This document shows, piece by piece, positions 22,589 to 30,635 of a stretch of 46,243 nt of DNA. A program made the position numbers and the translations under genes. This DNA comes from Clostridia bacterium (GTDB lineage: Bacteria; Bacillota; Clostridia; Christensenellales; QALW01): contig CAAGID010000014.1 of the NCBI GenBank assembly GCA_900769815.1, forward strand, positions 1 through 46,243, given 5' to 3'. The notes below the pieces were generated by a model. The model worked only from the letters and a program-made list of their open reading frames with translations. It searched no databases and had not been told where the DNA came from. Every line of letters starts with the position of its first letter. The first letter of the stretch is position 1.

Positions 22589-24223
22589 TTATTCTGCCGA
22601 AATTAAGTAGAAGTAAACGGGTTGACCGCCTGAAATAACTTCCACGTCAGTATCGGGATACTTTTGACTTATTGCATCTGCAATTTCGTTTGCATCGTCT
22701 TCAGTAACTTCCTGACCGTAATAAATTGTAAGAAGGTCGTTTTTCTTTTCAAGAAGTTTTCCTGAAAGTTCGACTGTAATATCCTTAATATTTTCGCCGC
22801 AACAAGCGATTGTGCCTTCTGCAAGACCTAAAATATTACCTTCATGAATATCCTGACCGTCAAATTCAGTATCGCGTACTGCATAAGTTACACTGCCTGT
22901 AAGAACTTCAGAATAGCTTTCCTTCATATTCTCTGCATTGGCTCCGCCGTCTGAATCGGGGTCAAAGGCAAGCATAGCAGCTATACCCTGCGGTACTGTT
23001 TTGGTAGGAATAACGTAAAGCTGTTTATCGGTAAAATCCTGTGCCTGCTCGGCTGCAAGAATAATATTTGAGTTGTTGGGAAGTATTATAACCGATTTAG
23101 CCATAACCTTTTTAACTGCAGCGGAAATATCCTCAGTGCTGGGATTCATCGTCTGACCGCCGGTTACAACAACGTCAACGCCAAGGTCTTTAAATAGATT
23201 TGTAAATCCTTCGCCCGTTGCAATAGCAACAACGCCTACTTCCTTCATATTTTTGGCACGTTCTTCAACGATTTCGCGATGTTGCTGTACCATATTTTCA
23301 ATTTTAATTTTGTAAAGCTCGCCAAGTTCAAGAGCCATCTGCAATGCTTTACCGGGGTCGTTTGTATGAACGTGAACCTTTACAAGCTCAGGGTCGCCTA
23401 CAACAACAAGTGAATCGCCGATTTTTGCAAGTTTGTTCCTTAACTTATCAACTGCCTGCTCATCAACCCCCTCTTTTAATTGCTGAATGAAAAATTCTGT
23501 GCAGTAAGCAAAGGTAATTTCATCCATTTCAGCAACTTCATCAGCAGTATCTCTTGAAATAGCATCAGAAGCACTTGAAAATGCAAAGGGTTCGATGTCT
23601 TCGGGAATTTCCTCGCCGTGAATAACTGATCTGAATGCGTGCATAATGGTCATAAGACCCTGACCGCCTGCATCCACTACGCCCGCTTTTTTAAGCTGAG
23701 GGAGCATTTCAGGAGTCTGAAGAAGTGTTTCCTCTCCCACTTTGATTGCAAAATCAAAAAGCTCGGGAAGACTTCTTTCATATTCATAGCGTGTTTTCTC
23801 AGCCATAAGACGGATAACTGTAAGTATAGTACCCTCTTTAGGCTTCATAACTGCCTTATATGCAGTTTCCTGACCTAATTTAAGTGCAGCTACAACATCT
23901 CTGCTCGTAGCTTCTTCAACAGTTTCGAACTGTTTTGCAAAACCGCGGAGAATCTGTGAAAGAATAACACCGCTGTTACCGCGTGCACCCTTAAGTGCAC
24001 CTCTTGACATTGCCTTTGCAACGCTTGCAAGATCATCATCCTGCACGGAAGAAACCTCTTTAAGCACTGACTGCATAGTAAGTGACATATTTGTACCCGT
24101 ATCGCCGTCAGGAACAGGAAATACGTTAAGATCATTGAGGCTCTGCTTATTGGCTTCAAGTAAAGTTGCCGCAGCAACTACCATCTCTTTTAAAAGTGAA
24201 CCGTTAATAGTTGAATATACCAT
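22589..24223 (-). CDS. DAK2/DegV-associated fatty acid kinase FakA-like protein
   Basis: 544 residues, the size of FakA. The N-terminal DhaL/DAK2 ATP-binding domain (about 1-195) shows the magnesium motif NVFPVPDGDTGTNM (D39, D41) and SRGALKGARGNSGVILSQ. The middle and C-terminal regions (about 230-544) carry the conserved KVHVHTNDPG and LPNNSNIILAAEQA motifs. FakA phosphorylates fatty acids delivered by a FakB partner for phospholipid synthesis. No fakB is in this window. GGAAAGGAAG before the ATG; it follows asp23 by 16 bases, a common pairing. Confidence 0.9.
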   Translation of the reverse strand: MVYSTINGSLLKEMVVAAATLLEANKQSLNDLNVFPVPDGDTGTNMSLTMQSVLKEVSSVQDDDLASVAKAMSRGALKGARGNSGVILSQILRGFAKQFETVEEATSRDVVAALKLGQETAYKAVMKPKEGTILTVIRLMAEKTRYEYERSLPELFDFAIKVGEETLLQTPEMLPQLKKAGVVDAGGQGLMTIMHAFRSVIHGEEIPEDIEPFAFSSASDAISRDTADEVAEMDEITFAYCTEFFIQQLKEGVDEQAVDKLRNKLAKIGDSLVVVGDPELVKVHVHTNDPGKALQMALELGELYKIKIENMVQQHREIVEERAKNMKEVGVVAIATGEGFTNLFKDLGVDVVVTGGQTMNPSTEDISAAVKKVMAKSVIILPNNSNIILAAEQAQDFTDKQLYVIPTKTVPQGIAAMLAFDPDSDGGANAENMKESYSEVLTGSVTYAVRDTEFDGQDIHEGNILGLAEGTIACCGENIKDITVELSGKLLEKKNDLLTIYYGQEVTEDDANEIADAISQKYPDTDVEVISGGQPVYFYLISAE

Positions 24224-24239
24224 ATTCTTCCTTTCCGTC

Positions 24240-24590
24240 TTACACCCTTATTCCCTGAATGAGAACGTCTACGTTTTCGACTTTAAGACCCGTTTGTGAT
24301 TCAACGGCATACTTTACTGCTTCAATAACGTTATGTGCGGCAGCAACCATTGAAACACCGTATTCAATAATAACATGGAGTTCAAACTTTACGGCATCAC
24401 CGCTTGTATTTACTCTGATACCTTTTGTTAAGCTTTCTCTTTTAAGAAGTTCAGCAATGCCTTCTGCTGTATTTGTTGCTGACATACCTACAATACCTGC
24501 ACAATCACATGCGGCAATACCTGCAATAGTTGCTAAAACGGTATCTGAAATAGTAGTTGTACCAAACTGAGTTGTCGTTTTAATTGGCAT
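24240..24590 (-). CDS. Asp23/Gls24-family envelope stress protein
   Basis: 116 residues. The family core is visible as ISDTVLATIAGIAACDCAGIVGM, GDAVKFELHVIIEYGVSMVAAA and the closing GLKVENVDVLIQGIRV. These small alkaline-shock proteins sit at the membrane in Firmicutes and are often genetically linked to fakA-like DAK2 genes, as here. Start 24590 has GGAGGA eight bases upstream; a TTG two codons earlier is less likely. Confidence 0.92.
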   Translation of the reverse strand: MPIKTTTQFGTTTISDTVLATIAGIAACDCAGIVGMSATNTAEGIAELLKRESLTKGIRVNTSGDAVKFELHVIIEYGVSMVAAAHNVIEAVKYAVESQTGLKVENVDVLIQGIRV

Positions 24591-24668
24591 ATACAATATC
24601 CTCCTATGGTTTTGTACACACTTTAATTTAAGATAAAAATATATAAAGACGTTTGTGCGTACAGTTAT

Positions 24669-24697
24669 ATATTACTATAAAACGCCTTTACTGTAAA
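24669..24697 (-). promoter_or_regulatory. Probable promoter for asp23-fakA
   Basis: TTTACA (24692-24697), a 17-base spacer and TAATAT (24669-24674), about 80 bases before the Asp23 start codon. Confidence 0.5.
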
Positions 24698-24755
24698 GCG
24701 AAATTTTTTTCACTTTATATTATATTAAGTGTTTAACGTTAAAATTCAAAAAAAG

Positions 24756-25409
24756 TCAAATCTTAAGACACTTTCGTATATCTTCATCCTTACCTGCCAC
24801 AAAAATGGTGTTTTCTTTGGTAAGAACAGTATCAGGAGTTACCGTCATATTCATCTTTCCGTTGACAGTAATCGCTATAATGTTGATGTGATGTTTTTTG
24901 CGTACGTCAAGCTCGATAATGCTCTTATTTACCCATTTTTCCGGAACGTTAATTTCAAAAATCGAATAGCCTTCGTCAAGAACGATATAATCAAGCACGT
25001 GGTCTGAGGTATATCTTGTTGCCGTCCAATCACCAAACTGCTTTTCAGGATATACTACCTCATCGGCACCGTTATCCTTTAAAAGTTTTTCGTGAATATC
25101 ATCAGATGCCCGTGCAACAACGTATTTTGCGCCAAGTTCCTTTAGCCTTGAAGTAGTAATAAGAGAGCTTTTAAAATCGTCGGCAATAGCAACGATACAT
25201 AAATCATAATTATCAACGCCTAACGAACGCAAAACCTCGGCATTTGAAGCGTCGCCCGTCTGTGCGACCTCAACAAAACTGCTTACAGCCTGCACTCGGT
25301 CTTCCCTTGTATCTATAGCCATAACCTTATGATTAAGCTCATATAGCTTTTTGGCAATCTGCGTTCCGAACCTGCCAAGGCCTATAAGTAAAACTGATTT
25401 GCTTTTCAT
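24756..25409 (-). CDS. ktrA: Potassium uptake regulator KtrA (RCK protein)
   Basis: 217 residues: an RCK_N Rossmann domain (1-130) starting LIGLGRFGTQIAKKL (G10, G12, G15), with D33 after beta2 as the nucleotide-binding acid, and an RCK_C domain (about 135-217). It forms the nucleotide-gated octameric ring on KtrB; related KtrA rings bind ATP/ADP and c-di-AMP. That makes a functional link with the c-di-AMP phosphodiesterase at 12174-14369 possible. TAGGAG site; 11 bases after ktrB. Confidence 0.93.
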   Translation of the reverse strand: MKSKSVLLIGLGRFGTQIAKKLYELNHKVMAIDTREDRVQAVSSFVEVAQTGDASNAEVLRSLGVDNYDLCIVAIADDFKSSLITTSRLKELGAKYVVARASDDIHEKLLKDNGADEVVYPEKQFGDWTATRYTSDHVLDYIVLDEGYSIFEINVPEKWVNKSIIELDVRKKHHINIIAITVNGKMNMTVTPDTVLTKENTIFVAGKDEDIRKCLKI

Positions 25410-25420
25410 CTCTATTTCTC

Positions 25421-26776
25421 CTATCCTACGGTAATTTTTTCTTCAGGCAATTTAAGGTCAACACCGTTATTACCTTTAACTGCCGCAAATATAAGTGTAA
25501 GTCCACCTACTCTTCCAAAGAACATAAGAACAATAATAATAAGCTTTGATGCCACTGAAAGCGTAGGTGTTATGCCTAACGTGACGCCTACTGTGCCTAT
25601 TGCCGAAGCCGTTTCAAACAAGCATGTAAGCAAAGGCAAGCCTTCAATATTGCTTATTATAACGGCACTAAAAAAGAACAGACAAATGTAAAGCGTAAGT
25701 ATCGTTGCAGCATTTCTCAGTGCACTTTCAGGGATTCTGCGTTTAAAAAGCTGAGCATCCTTTTTATTAAAGAATACCGATATTGCCAGCGATACCAGTA
25801 CAGCAAGAGTTGTCGTCTTCATACCGCCTGCCGTTGAGCCGGGAGAGCCGCCTATAAGCATTAAAAATATCATTATGCCTTTTCCCGCTTCTGAAGTTAA
25901 AGTAAGATCAGCGGTGTTAAAGCCTGCGGTGCGCATAGTCATTGACTGAAAAACCGCTAAAAGCGTTCTTTCGCCCATTGAATAAGCAGCATATTCAAAT
26001 ATAAAGAAGTATATTGCGGGCATAACCAACAGTATAAATGTAGTAACAAGAATAACCTTACTTTGCATACGGTATTTATTTACACGCCATTTATGGGTAA
26101 TAATATCCTCCCACGTAAGAAAGCCTATACCGCCGATAACTACCAACAGAAAAACAATTATGTTGACAGCCCAATTTGCAGAAAAGCTCGTAAGTGACGA
26201 AAACTGCCCCGTTACGCCCATAAGATCGAAGCCTGCATTACAGAAAGCAGAAATGGAATGAAAGAAAGCGTACCATATACCTATCAACCCAAACTTGCCT
26301 ATAAAGGTAGGCATCAAAAGCAATGCACCTATAAATTCAATAAAAAGCATACCTTTTATTGCAAATCTGATTAGCTTTACGATACCGCCCACCTGAGGTG
26401 CAGAAATAGATTCCTTAATTAAATTTCTCTGCGCAAGGCCGATTTTTTTACCCGTCAGCATAGTCAACGCTGCCGCAACCGTTATAACTCCCATACCGCC
26501 TATCTGAATAAGCGTAATTATAACGCCGTGACCAAAAGCCGACCAATAGGTTGCCGTATCCTGAACAACAAGCCCCGTTACGCAGGTCGCGGAGGTCGAA
26601 GTAAAAAGTGCCTCAAGAAAGGTAGCTGAGCCTCCCCCGCTCTTTGATATGGGAAGCATCAATAAAAACGTGCCTATAAATATAATCGCCAAAAAACCAA
26701 GAATAATCACTCTTGCAGGCGAAAGCTTAAAGGATTTTTTCGTATCACTCACCTCTTTTACGGTATTATACAACAT
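25421..26776 (-). CDS. ktrB: Potassium transporter membrane subunit KtrB
   Basis: 451 residues, TrkH/KtrB family, four membrane-pore-membrane repeats. Selectivity-filter segments are TSATCVTGLVV, SAFCNAGFDLMG, MRTAGFNTAD and SAIGTVGVTLG. With KtrA it forms the sodium-dependent K+ uptake system. The start is uncertain: the ATG at 26776 lacks a ribosome site and is followed at codons 3-4 by TATAAT, a possible promoter -10. A GTG at 26752 is the only other in-frame option before the first membrane helix. Confidence 0.92.
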   Translation of the reverse strand: MLYNTVKEVSDTKKSFKLSPARVIILGFLAIIFIGTFLLMLPISKSGGGSATFLEALFTSTSATCVTGLVVQDTATYWSAFGHGVIITLIQIGGMGVITVAAALTMLTGKKIGLAQRNLIKESISAPQVGGIVKLIRFAIKGMLFIEFIGALLLMPTFIGKFGLIGIWYAFFHSISAFCNAGFDLMGVTGQFSSLTSFSANWAVNIIVFLLVVIGGIGFLTWEDIITHKWRVNKYRMQSKVILVTTFILLVMPAIYFFIFEYAAYSMGERTLLAVFQSMTMRTAGFNTADLTLTSEAGKGIMIFLMLIGGSPGSTAGGMKTTTLAVLVSLAISVFFNKKDAQLFKRRIPESALRNAATILTLYICLFFFSAVIISNIEGLPLLTCLFETASAIGTVGVTLGITPTLSVASKLIIIVLMFFGRVGGLTLIFAAVKGNNGVDLKLPEEKITVG

Positions 26777-26836
26777 TTGCTACGTTTTGAAAAGTGAAAA
26801 AGATTGACACAAAAAACTGTCACTTTAATTTTTTGC

Positions 26837-26865
26837 TTGATTATACTAAATTTTTGTGGTTTAAT
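26837..26865 (+). promoter_or_regulatory. Promoter for the second acetyltransferase
   Basis: TTGATT (26837-26842), a 17-base spacer and TTTAAT (26860-26865), about 50 bases before the ATG at 26915. Confidence 0.55.
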
Positions 26866-26914
26866 AAATAATGAACTCAAACTCTTTTTCCCATAAAGAA
26901 AGGATTTTTGTAAA

Positions 26915-27424
26915 ATGCATTTAATTACAGCCGATGAGCTTACTCTTTCAGCGTTTACTGAGATGTTGGATGATTATGCTGTAGCAGGCACGCCTTTTTT
27001 GGGTATGACCAATCCCTCTGACTTTTCTTTTTTTGTACGAACCTGCATAAAGCACTCAGCAGGTATAGGTTTAGGACTAAGCGTTTCCCCTTACACAAGA
27101 TATTTTCTTGTTGATGATTTAGGCAAAATTTATGCACAAGGGGATGTTCGCCATAAAGCCACAAAATTTACCGTTACCTTTCAGGGACAAATAGGTTACG
27201 GAGTTCTGCCTTCTAAAAGAAAATGCGGTTACGGTACTTTGATGTGCAAATTACTTCTTGAAAAAGCTAAGGAAATGGGTTTTAAAAACCTTATTATAAC
27301 TTGTCGCGAGGACAATGAAGGCAGCCGAAAAATTATAGAAAAAAACGGTGGAAGATACCTTAATTCAGTTTTTAATAAAAAAGATGACACATATTTACGC
27401 CGTTATCAGGTTGATTTTTACTAA
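26915..27424 (+). CDS. GNAT-family N-acetyltransferase
   Basis: 169 residues. The acetyl-CoA loop is RKCGYGTLMCKLLLEKAKEMG, matching R-x-x-G-x-G, followed by LIITCREDNEGSRKIIEKNGGRYL, the usual GNAT motif B. It resembles the YjjM/predicted acyltransferase group; the substrate is unknown. AAAGGA lies before the ATG. It stands alone between divergent ktrB and the phospholipase-like gene. Confidence 0.88.
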   Translation: MHLITADELTLSAFTEMLDDYAVAGTPFLGMTNPSDFSFFVRTCIKHSAGIGLGLSVSPYTRYFLVDDLGKIYAQGDVRHKATKFTVTFQGQIGYGVLPSKRKCGYGTLMCKLLLEKAKEMGFKNLIITCREDNEGSRKIIEKNGGRYLNSVFNKKDDTYLRRYQVDFY

Positions 27425-27551
27425 ATATGCAAAATAACCTTAAAATTTGTGCAGATTTTTTCAAATTACTACTGTTCAAATTAAGAAAAATGTATTATAA
27501 TACTATAAAGCCAATTTTTTGGATAATATAACTGTTAGGAGTGTACACATA

Positions 27552-28595
27552 ATGCCAGGATTTTTTACTCATTACATAGCAGGTCAAAAAGTTTTTGAAC
27601 AGCTTCCCGAAAATATTAAGGAGACTATTTCCCTCCACAAGGGTGTTTATGATTTAGGTCTTCAGGGTCCCGACTTCTTTAATTATTACGGTGCACCCTT
27701 AAAGTCCGACGTAAGCATTCATCGTATGGCAATGATGCTTCACGAACGTTCAGTTGATGAATGGATGAACCTTATTTATAGATACATTGCAAAACAGGAG
27801 GATGCCGATAAGGAAATCATCGTTCCCTATTTCTACGGCTACCTTGTTCACTATGCTGTTGACTGTGCAATTAACCCTTATATTCTTTACCGTGCAGGTT
27901 TCATTACACCCAATGCACCTATGCCTGAGCGTTTCGGAATTTACAGAAAGCGTATCAATAACGCAATTGACCAGATTATGCTTAAAAAGCACATGAACAT
28001 GGCTCCTCAGGACGTTAAGATTGACGATATGTTCTGGGTAACTTATGCTGAGCTCCTTGAAATCTGCCGTATGTATCCTGTTAACCTTAAGACTATTTAC
28101 GGTAAGGATATTTCACGTGAAGACGTTATTAAAGCCTACCAGGATATGAACGCCAAAATGAAGGCCCGTATTAAACCCGGCATTATGAAGCCTATTACTT
28201 CTATTTATGAAGGCTTCTCAAAGGAATTTACAAAAGGCTTCTTTACAAAGACCGTTTATGAAGGCTTTGAAAGCAACATTGACTTTATGAACGATTCTCA
28301 CACCGAGTGGATTGCTCCTTGGGACACACGTTATAAATATACCGACAGCGTTGACGAGCTTTTTGAAAAGGGCATTAAGAGAGCAGTTGAAATTGTTACA
28401 GCCGTATTTGACAGCTATAACGGCGGCGAAACAACAAGCGTTAAGGCTATTCAGACCATCGGCGGAAATTCATTTATGACAGGTATTGCCTGGAATGCAC
28501 CTTTGCTCCTTAAGTTCTATGATATTATATTCAAAGATGAAGAAGAAGCTCTTAAGCCTAAGCTTGAAGAACTTTTAAAGAAGATGGACGATTAA
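27552..28595 (+). CDS. Zinc-dependent phospholipase C-family protein
   Basis: 347 residues. Begins MPGFFTHYIAGQKVFEQL and includes GVYDLGLQGPDFFNYYG, HRMAMMLH and FYGYLVHYAVDCAINPYI. The spaced His and Asp residues (H7, the GPD, H-x-x-x-H and HY segments) are the zinc-binding pattern of the zinc-dependent phospholipase C family (Pfam PF00882). No signal peptide is seen, so it may act on an intracellular substrate and the enzymatic call is family-level only. The start at 27552 is set by AGGAG upstream; an ATG at 27519 would read through that site. Confidence 0.85.
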   Translation: MPGFFTHYIAGQKVFEQLPENIKETISLHKGVYDLGLQGPDFFNYYGAPLKSDVSIHRMAMMLHERSVDEWMNLIYRYIAKQEDADKEIIVPYFYGYLVHYAVDCAINPYILYRAGFITPNAPMPERFGIYRKRINNAIDQIMLKKHMNMAPQDVKIDDMFWVTYAELLEICRMYPVNLKTIYGKDISREDVIKAYQDMNAKMKARIKPGIMKPITSIYEGFSKEFTKGFFTKTVYEGFESNIDFMNDSHTEWIAPWDTRYKYTDSVDELFEKGIKRAVEIVTAVFDSYNGGETTSVKAIQTIGGNSFMTGIAWNAPLLLKFYDIIFKDEEEALKPKLEELLKKMDD

Positions 28596-28601
28596 TCATT
28601 T

Positions 28602-28633
28602 TACCCGATGTTGTTTGCATCGGGTATTTTTTT
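28602..28633 (+). terminator. Terminator of the phospholipase-like gene
   Basis: Stem TACCCGATG/CATCGGGTA with an A/T-rich loop and seven T residues, six bases after the stop codon. Confidence 0.9.
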
Positions 28634-28634
28634 A

Positions 28635-28663
28635 TTGTTTTTTATTTTTTTATGTGGTATACT
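28635..28663 (+). promoter_or_regulatory. Promoter for the unknown membrane protein
   Basis: TTGTTT (28635-28640), a 17-base spacer and TATACT (28658-28663). A second TATAAT lies at 28669-28674, so the start could be shifted. Confidence 0.45.
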
Positions 28664-28694
28664 AATTGTATAATACGTATTAAGAAGGTTTTTT

Positions 28695-29579
28695 ATGAAC
28701 GCAGATTTTTTAAAGACTAATCTCCATTTCAAAGAAGGTATAAAAGGTGCTTACTATAAAAAAATAGACGGCTTTTTATATACCGTTGACCCTAACGACG
28801 GAACGGAAATCTTTTTTTTCGTTAACCTGCCTAAAGTTGACGAAGAAGAAAAGCATATTTTCATAAACTTTTTAAAGGAAAATCTTAAAAGCTTTGTCAG
28901 AGCACGCATTGTTAAAAACGGAATAAAAATAACATTGACGCCCGATGCTTTTGATGAAAAAAATTTTATAGTTAAAACTGCACAGCAAATCTCGGAGTAT
29001 CTTAAGAACCGTGATATTCATTTTACAGCAGAAAAATCTGAAATTGTTTATAAAAACAATATGTACGTTTTTCTTGAGGAAACCACTGAAGAAATCGACC
29101 CTCATTTTTATTTTCCTCAAAAAATCTCAGAAGAAAAAAAATCTTTTTTAAAAAACATCTTATCCTTTTTTAAAGAAACTCAGATCTTAGTTATAACAAT
29201 ATATTTATTTTGCTCAATAGTTTTTATTTTACTTTCGTTTTCAAGTATCAATATTGCCGCAGCCTCAGGTTATATTATGGGATGGCTGCCTGCTGAGGTT
29301 CTTTCAAAACGCGGGCACAAAAATAAAAAGGCTTTTCTTTTTTCAAGCTTTTTTTCTTTGATTACACTGATTCTTTCAGGAATCTTCGTTTTCTTAAGCA
29401 AATTCCTTTCGCAGAACTTAATATATACTGCCCCTGAATTTATGGTAAAATCACTTATTCCTTCACATTGTATTTTCAACATTGTATTAGGTTTATTGCT
29501 TTCAATGTTTGGTACCTACTCCGCCTTACCTGCAGTAAAGAAAAAAGATAAAGAAGAAATTTATTTAGATTTTGAATAA
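28695..29579 (+). CDS. Uncharacterised membrane protein
   Basis: 294 residues, no family recognised. Residues 1-150 are soluble, mixed alpha/beta and charged. They are followed by four probable membrane segments near 165-183, 185-200, 212-236 and 255-278, and a short charged tail. The last two segments with the SLIPSHCIFNIVLGLLLSMFG stretch resemble paired helices of small integral proteins. AAGAAGG lies before the ATG. It has its own promoter and a hairpin at its end that also involves the next gene. Confidence 0.6.
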   Translation: MNADFLKTNLHFKEGIKGAYYKKIDGFLYTVDPNDGTEIFFFVNLPKVDEEEKHIFINFLKENLKSFVRARIVKNGIKITLTPDAFDEKNFIVKTAQQISEYLKNRDIHFTAEKSEIVYKNNMYVFLEETTEEIDPHFYFPQKISEEKKSFLKNILSFFKETQILVITIYLFCSIVFILLSFSSINIAAASGYIMGWLPAEVLSKRGHKNKKAFLFSSFFSLITLILSGIFVFLSKFLSQNLIYTAPEFMVKSLIPSHCIFNIVLGLLLSMFGTYSALPAVKKKDKEEIYLDFE

Positions 29580-29634
29580 TTGACAAATATCCCCTTTCAT
29601 TTATACATAAAATATATCTGAAAGGGGTTTTTTT
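29580..29634 (+). promoter_or_regulatory. Overlapping terminator, ribosome-site hairpin and promoter
   Basis: A perfect 9-bp stem CCCCTTTCA/TGAAAGGGG (29591-29599 with 29619-29627), followed by seven T residues directly before the ATG at 29635, has terminator form. Its right arm is also the ribosome site (GAAAGGGG) of the next gene. TTGACA (29580-29585) lies just upstream with TATACA 16 bases further, so a transcript from this promoter would start inside the loop and lack the left arm. Confidence 0.65.
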
Positions 29635-30198
29635 ATGTTAAATTCAGGAATTTATGATAACGATAATTCAATAGTAATACTTGCCACACGAATTTTTGAT
29701 AACGTACGGATAGATCTTAACCGTACACAATTAAATCTTGAAACAAATATACTTCCCTCAGATATTACTATGCTTTATGCAGGTGGTACCGGTACACAGC
29801 AGGACGGAATTCAGATAACGCCGCACTTAAATTCCAACTGTGCCGATATAAGAGGCGAGCTTTCGTTAAATTCCACGGTAACTTATATTTATCAGGGCAA
29901 CCGTCAAACTGCACAGGGATTTTTAAAAGTTCCGATAAATTTAAGAATGAAAATTCCCGAAGATTCCGTTTTGCCTTTTAATGTTACGGCACATTATTCT
30001 TTTTTCAGCGATAATATTTCAGAGGAAAATACCAATACCTTTTCAACGCTTACTGATGGCGTAGTAATCATTTATATAACTTCTTGTATGCCGGTAACGG
30101 TAAGAGGCTCATCGAATATATTATATAATTTTGAAAAAGACCGCACAATTGGAAATGAAAATACAATCGCCTCCTCGCCTTTTTATCCTATCGTATAG
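29635..30198 (+). CDS. Uncharacterised protein
   Basis: 187 residues, not recognised. No signal peptide or membrane helix; mostly beta-strand-like with repeated short V/I/L and Thr stretches, giving the impression of one or two beta-sandwich domains. Cys at 63 and 153 are the only cysteines that stand out. Weak resemblance to DUF3794-like spore-associated beta domains is possible but I cannot support it. The ATG comes immediately after a seven-T run and its ribosome site lies in a hairpin. The gene is followed by a hairpin terminator and then a chain of repeats. Confidence 0.5.
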   Translation: MLNSGIYDNDNSIVILATRIFDNVRIDLNRTQLNLETNILPSDITMLYAGGTGTQQDGIQITPHLNSNCADIRGELSLNSTVTYIYQGNRQTAQGFLKVPINLRMKIPEDSVLPFNVTAHYSFFSDNISEENTNTFSTLTDGVVIIYITSCMPVTVRGSSNILYNFEKDRTIGNENTIASSPFYPIV

Positions 30199-30300
30199 TT
30201 TCGTATTGCAATATTGTTTTCATTTAATGTGTTTATGTTGCACTTATATTTATCATATAATAATCAATGCAAAGAAGATTTACAGTTGAATAAGCAGTTA

Positions 30301-30330
30301 ACAAGCCACCTTAATTGGTGGCTTGTTTTA
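30301..30330 (+). terminator. Terminator-like hairpin
   Basis: Perfect 10-bp stem ACAAGCCACC/GGTGGCTTGT (30301-30326) with TTTTA following, about 100 bases past the gene ending at 30198. Confidence 0.7.
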
Positions 30331-30348
30331 AAGATTTCTCGTACTGTG
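30331..30348. repeat. Solo right end of the CACAG element family
   Basis: AAGATTTCTCGTACTGTG matches the right end of the neighbouring copy (AAGATTTCCCGTGCTGTG at 30484-30501). No matching left end is found upstream. It is separated by one base from the next element. Confidence 0.55.
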
Positions 30349-30349
30349 C

Positions 30350-30501
30350 CACAGTGCGAGAAAATTCGCAAGCCAAGGCGCGATGTTCTGAATGAGAGGG
30401 CGCTTACACAGACGTAAGTAACCGAGCGTTCAATGTCATCGCAACAAAAGAAAAGCCACCGATTTCTCGGTGGCTCGCTTGCAAAGATTTCCCGTGCTGT
30501 G
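30350..30501. repeat. CACAG inverted-end intergenic element, middle copy
   Basis: A 152-base copy. Left end CACAGTGCGAGAAAATTCGC and right end (complement) CACAGCACGGGAAATCTTTG are inverted relative to each other and to those of the other copies. The inside holds CAAGGCGCG, which is shared with the partial copy at the right window edge, ACGTAAGTAACCGAGCG, and a terminator hairpin. One base separates it from elements on each side. Confidence 0.65.
30446..30475 (-). terminator. Probable terminator of the ftsAZ transcript, inside a repeat
   Basis: Stem AGCCACCGA/TCGGTGGCT (30454-30475) with TTTTCTTTT following on the minus strand. It is about 160 bases past ftsZ and lies within the middle repeat copy. 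Confidence 0.75.
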
Positions 30502-30502
30502 T

Positions 30503-30629
30503 CACAGTGCAAAAAAGCTTGAAAATCAGGGGAATAAGTGATTAAAGCCGACAGGAGCTTACATATCAGTAAATGACTGAGGGTTTATATCGCTTATGAA
30601 CCGCAGTTTCAAGAGTTTTTTGTGCTGTG
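30503..30629. repeat. CACAG inverted-end intergenic element, short copy
   Basis: A 127-base copy. Left end CACAGTGCAAAAAAGCTTGA and right end (complement) CACAGCACAAAAAACTCTTG form long imperfect inverted ends. Inside, AATAAGTGATTAAAGCC and AAATGACTGA align with the copy at 17870-18098. It ends six bases after the ftsZ stop codon. The intergenic stretch 30199-30635 therefore consists of hairpins and chained repeats, with no gene. Confidence 0.7.
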
Positions 30630-30635
30630 GGCGGA

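Noticed and set aside
26820..26880. A regulatory RNA between ktrB and the acetyltransferase, such as a c-di-AMP riboswitch
   Set aside because: The gap is 138 bases, mostly promoter sequence, without the multi-helix pattern of the ydaO-type riboswitch.
29635..30198. Assignment of the unknown gene as a DUF3794/SPOCS spore protein
   Set aside because: Its beta-rich appearance is compatible, but I could not find a defining motif, so the call was left as unknown.
30214..30512. Short reading frames on both strands between 30214 and 30512
   Set aside because: They fall on hairpins and chained repeats, lack ribosome sites and give low-complexity Cys-rich peptides.
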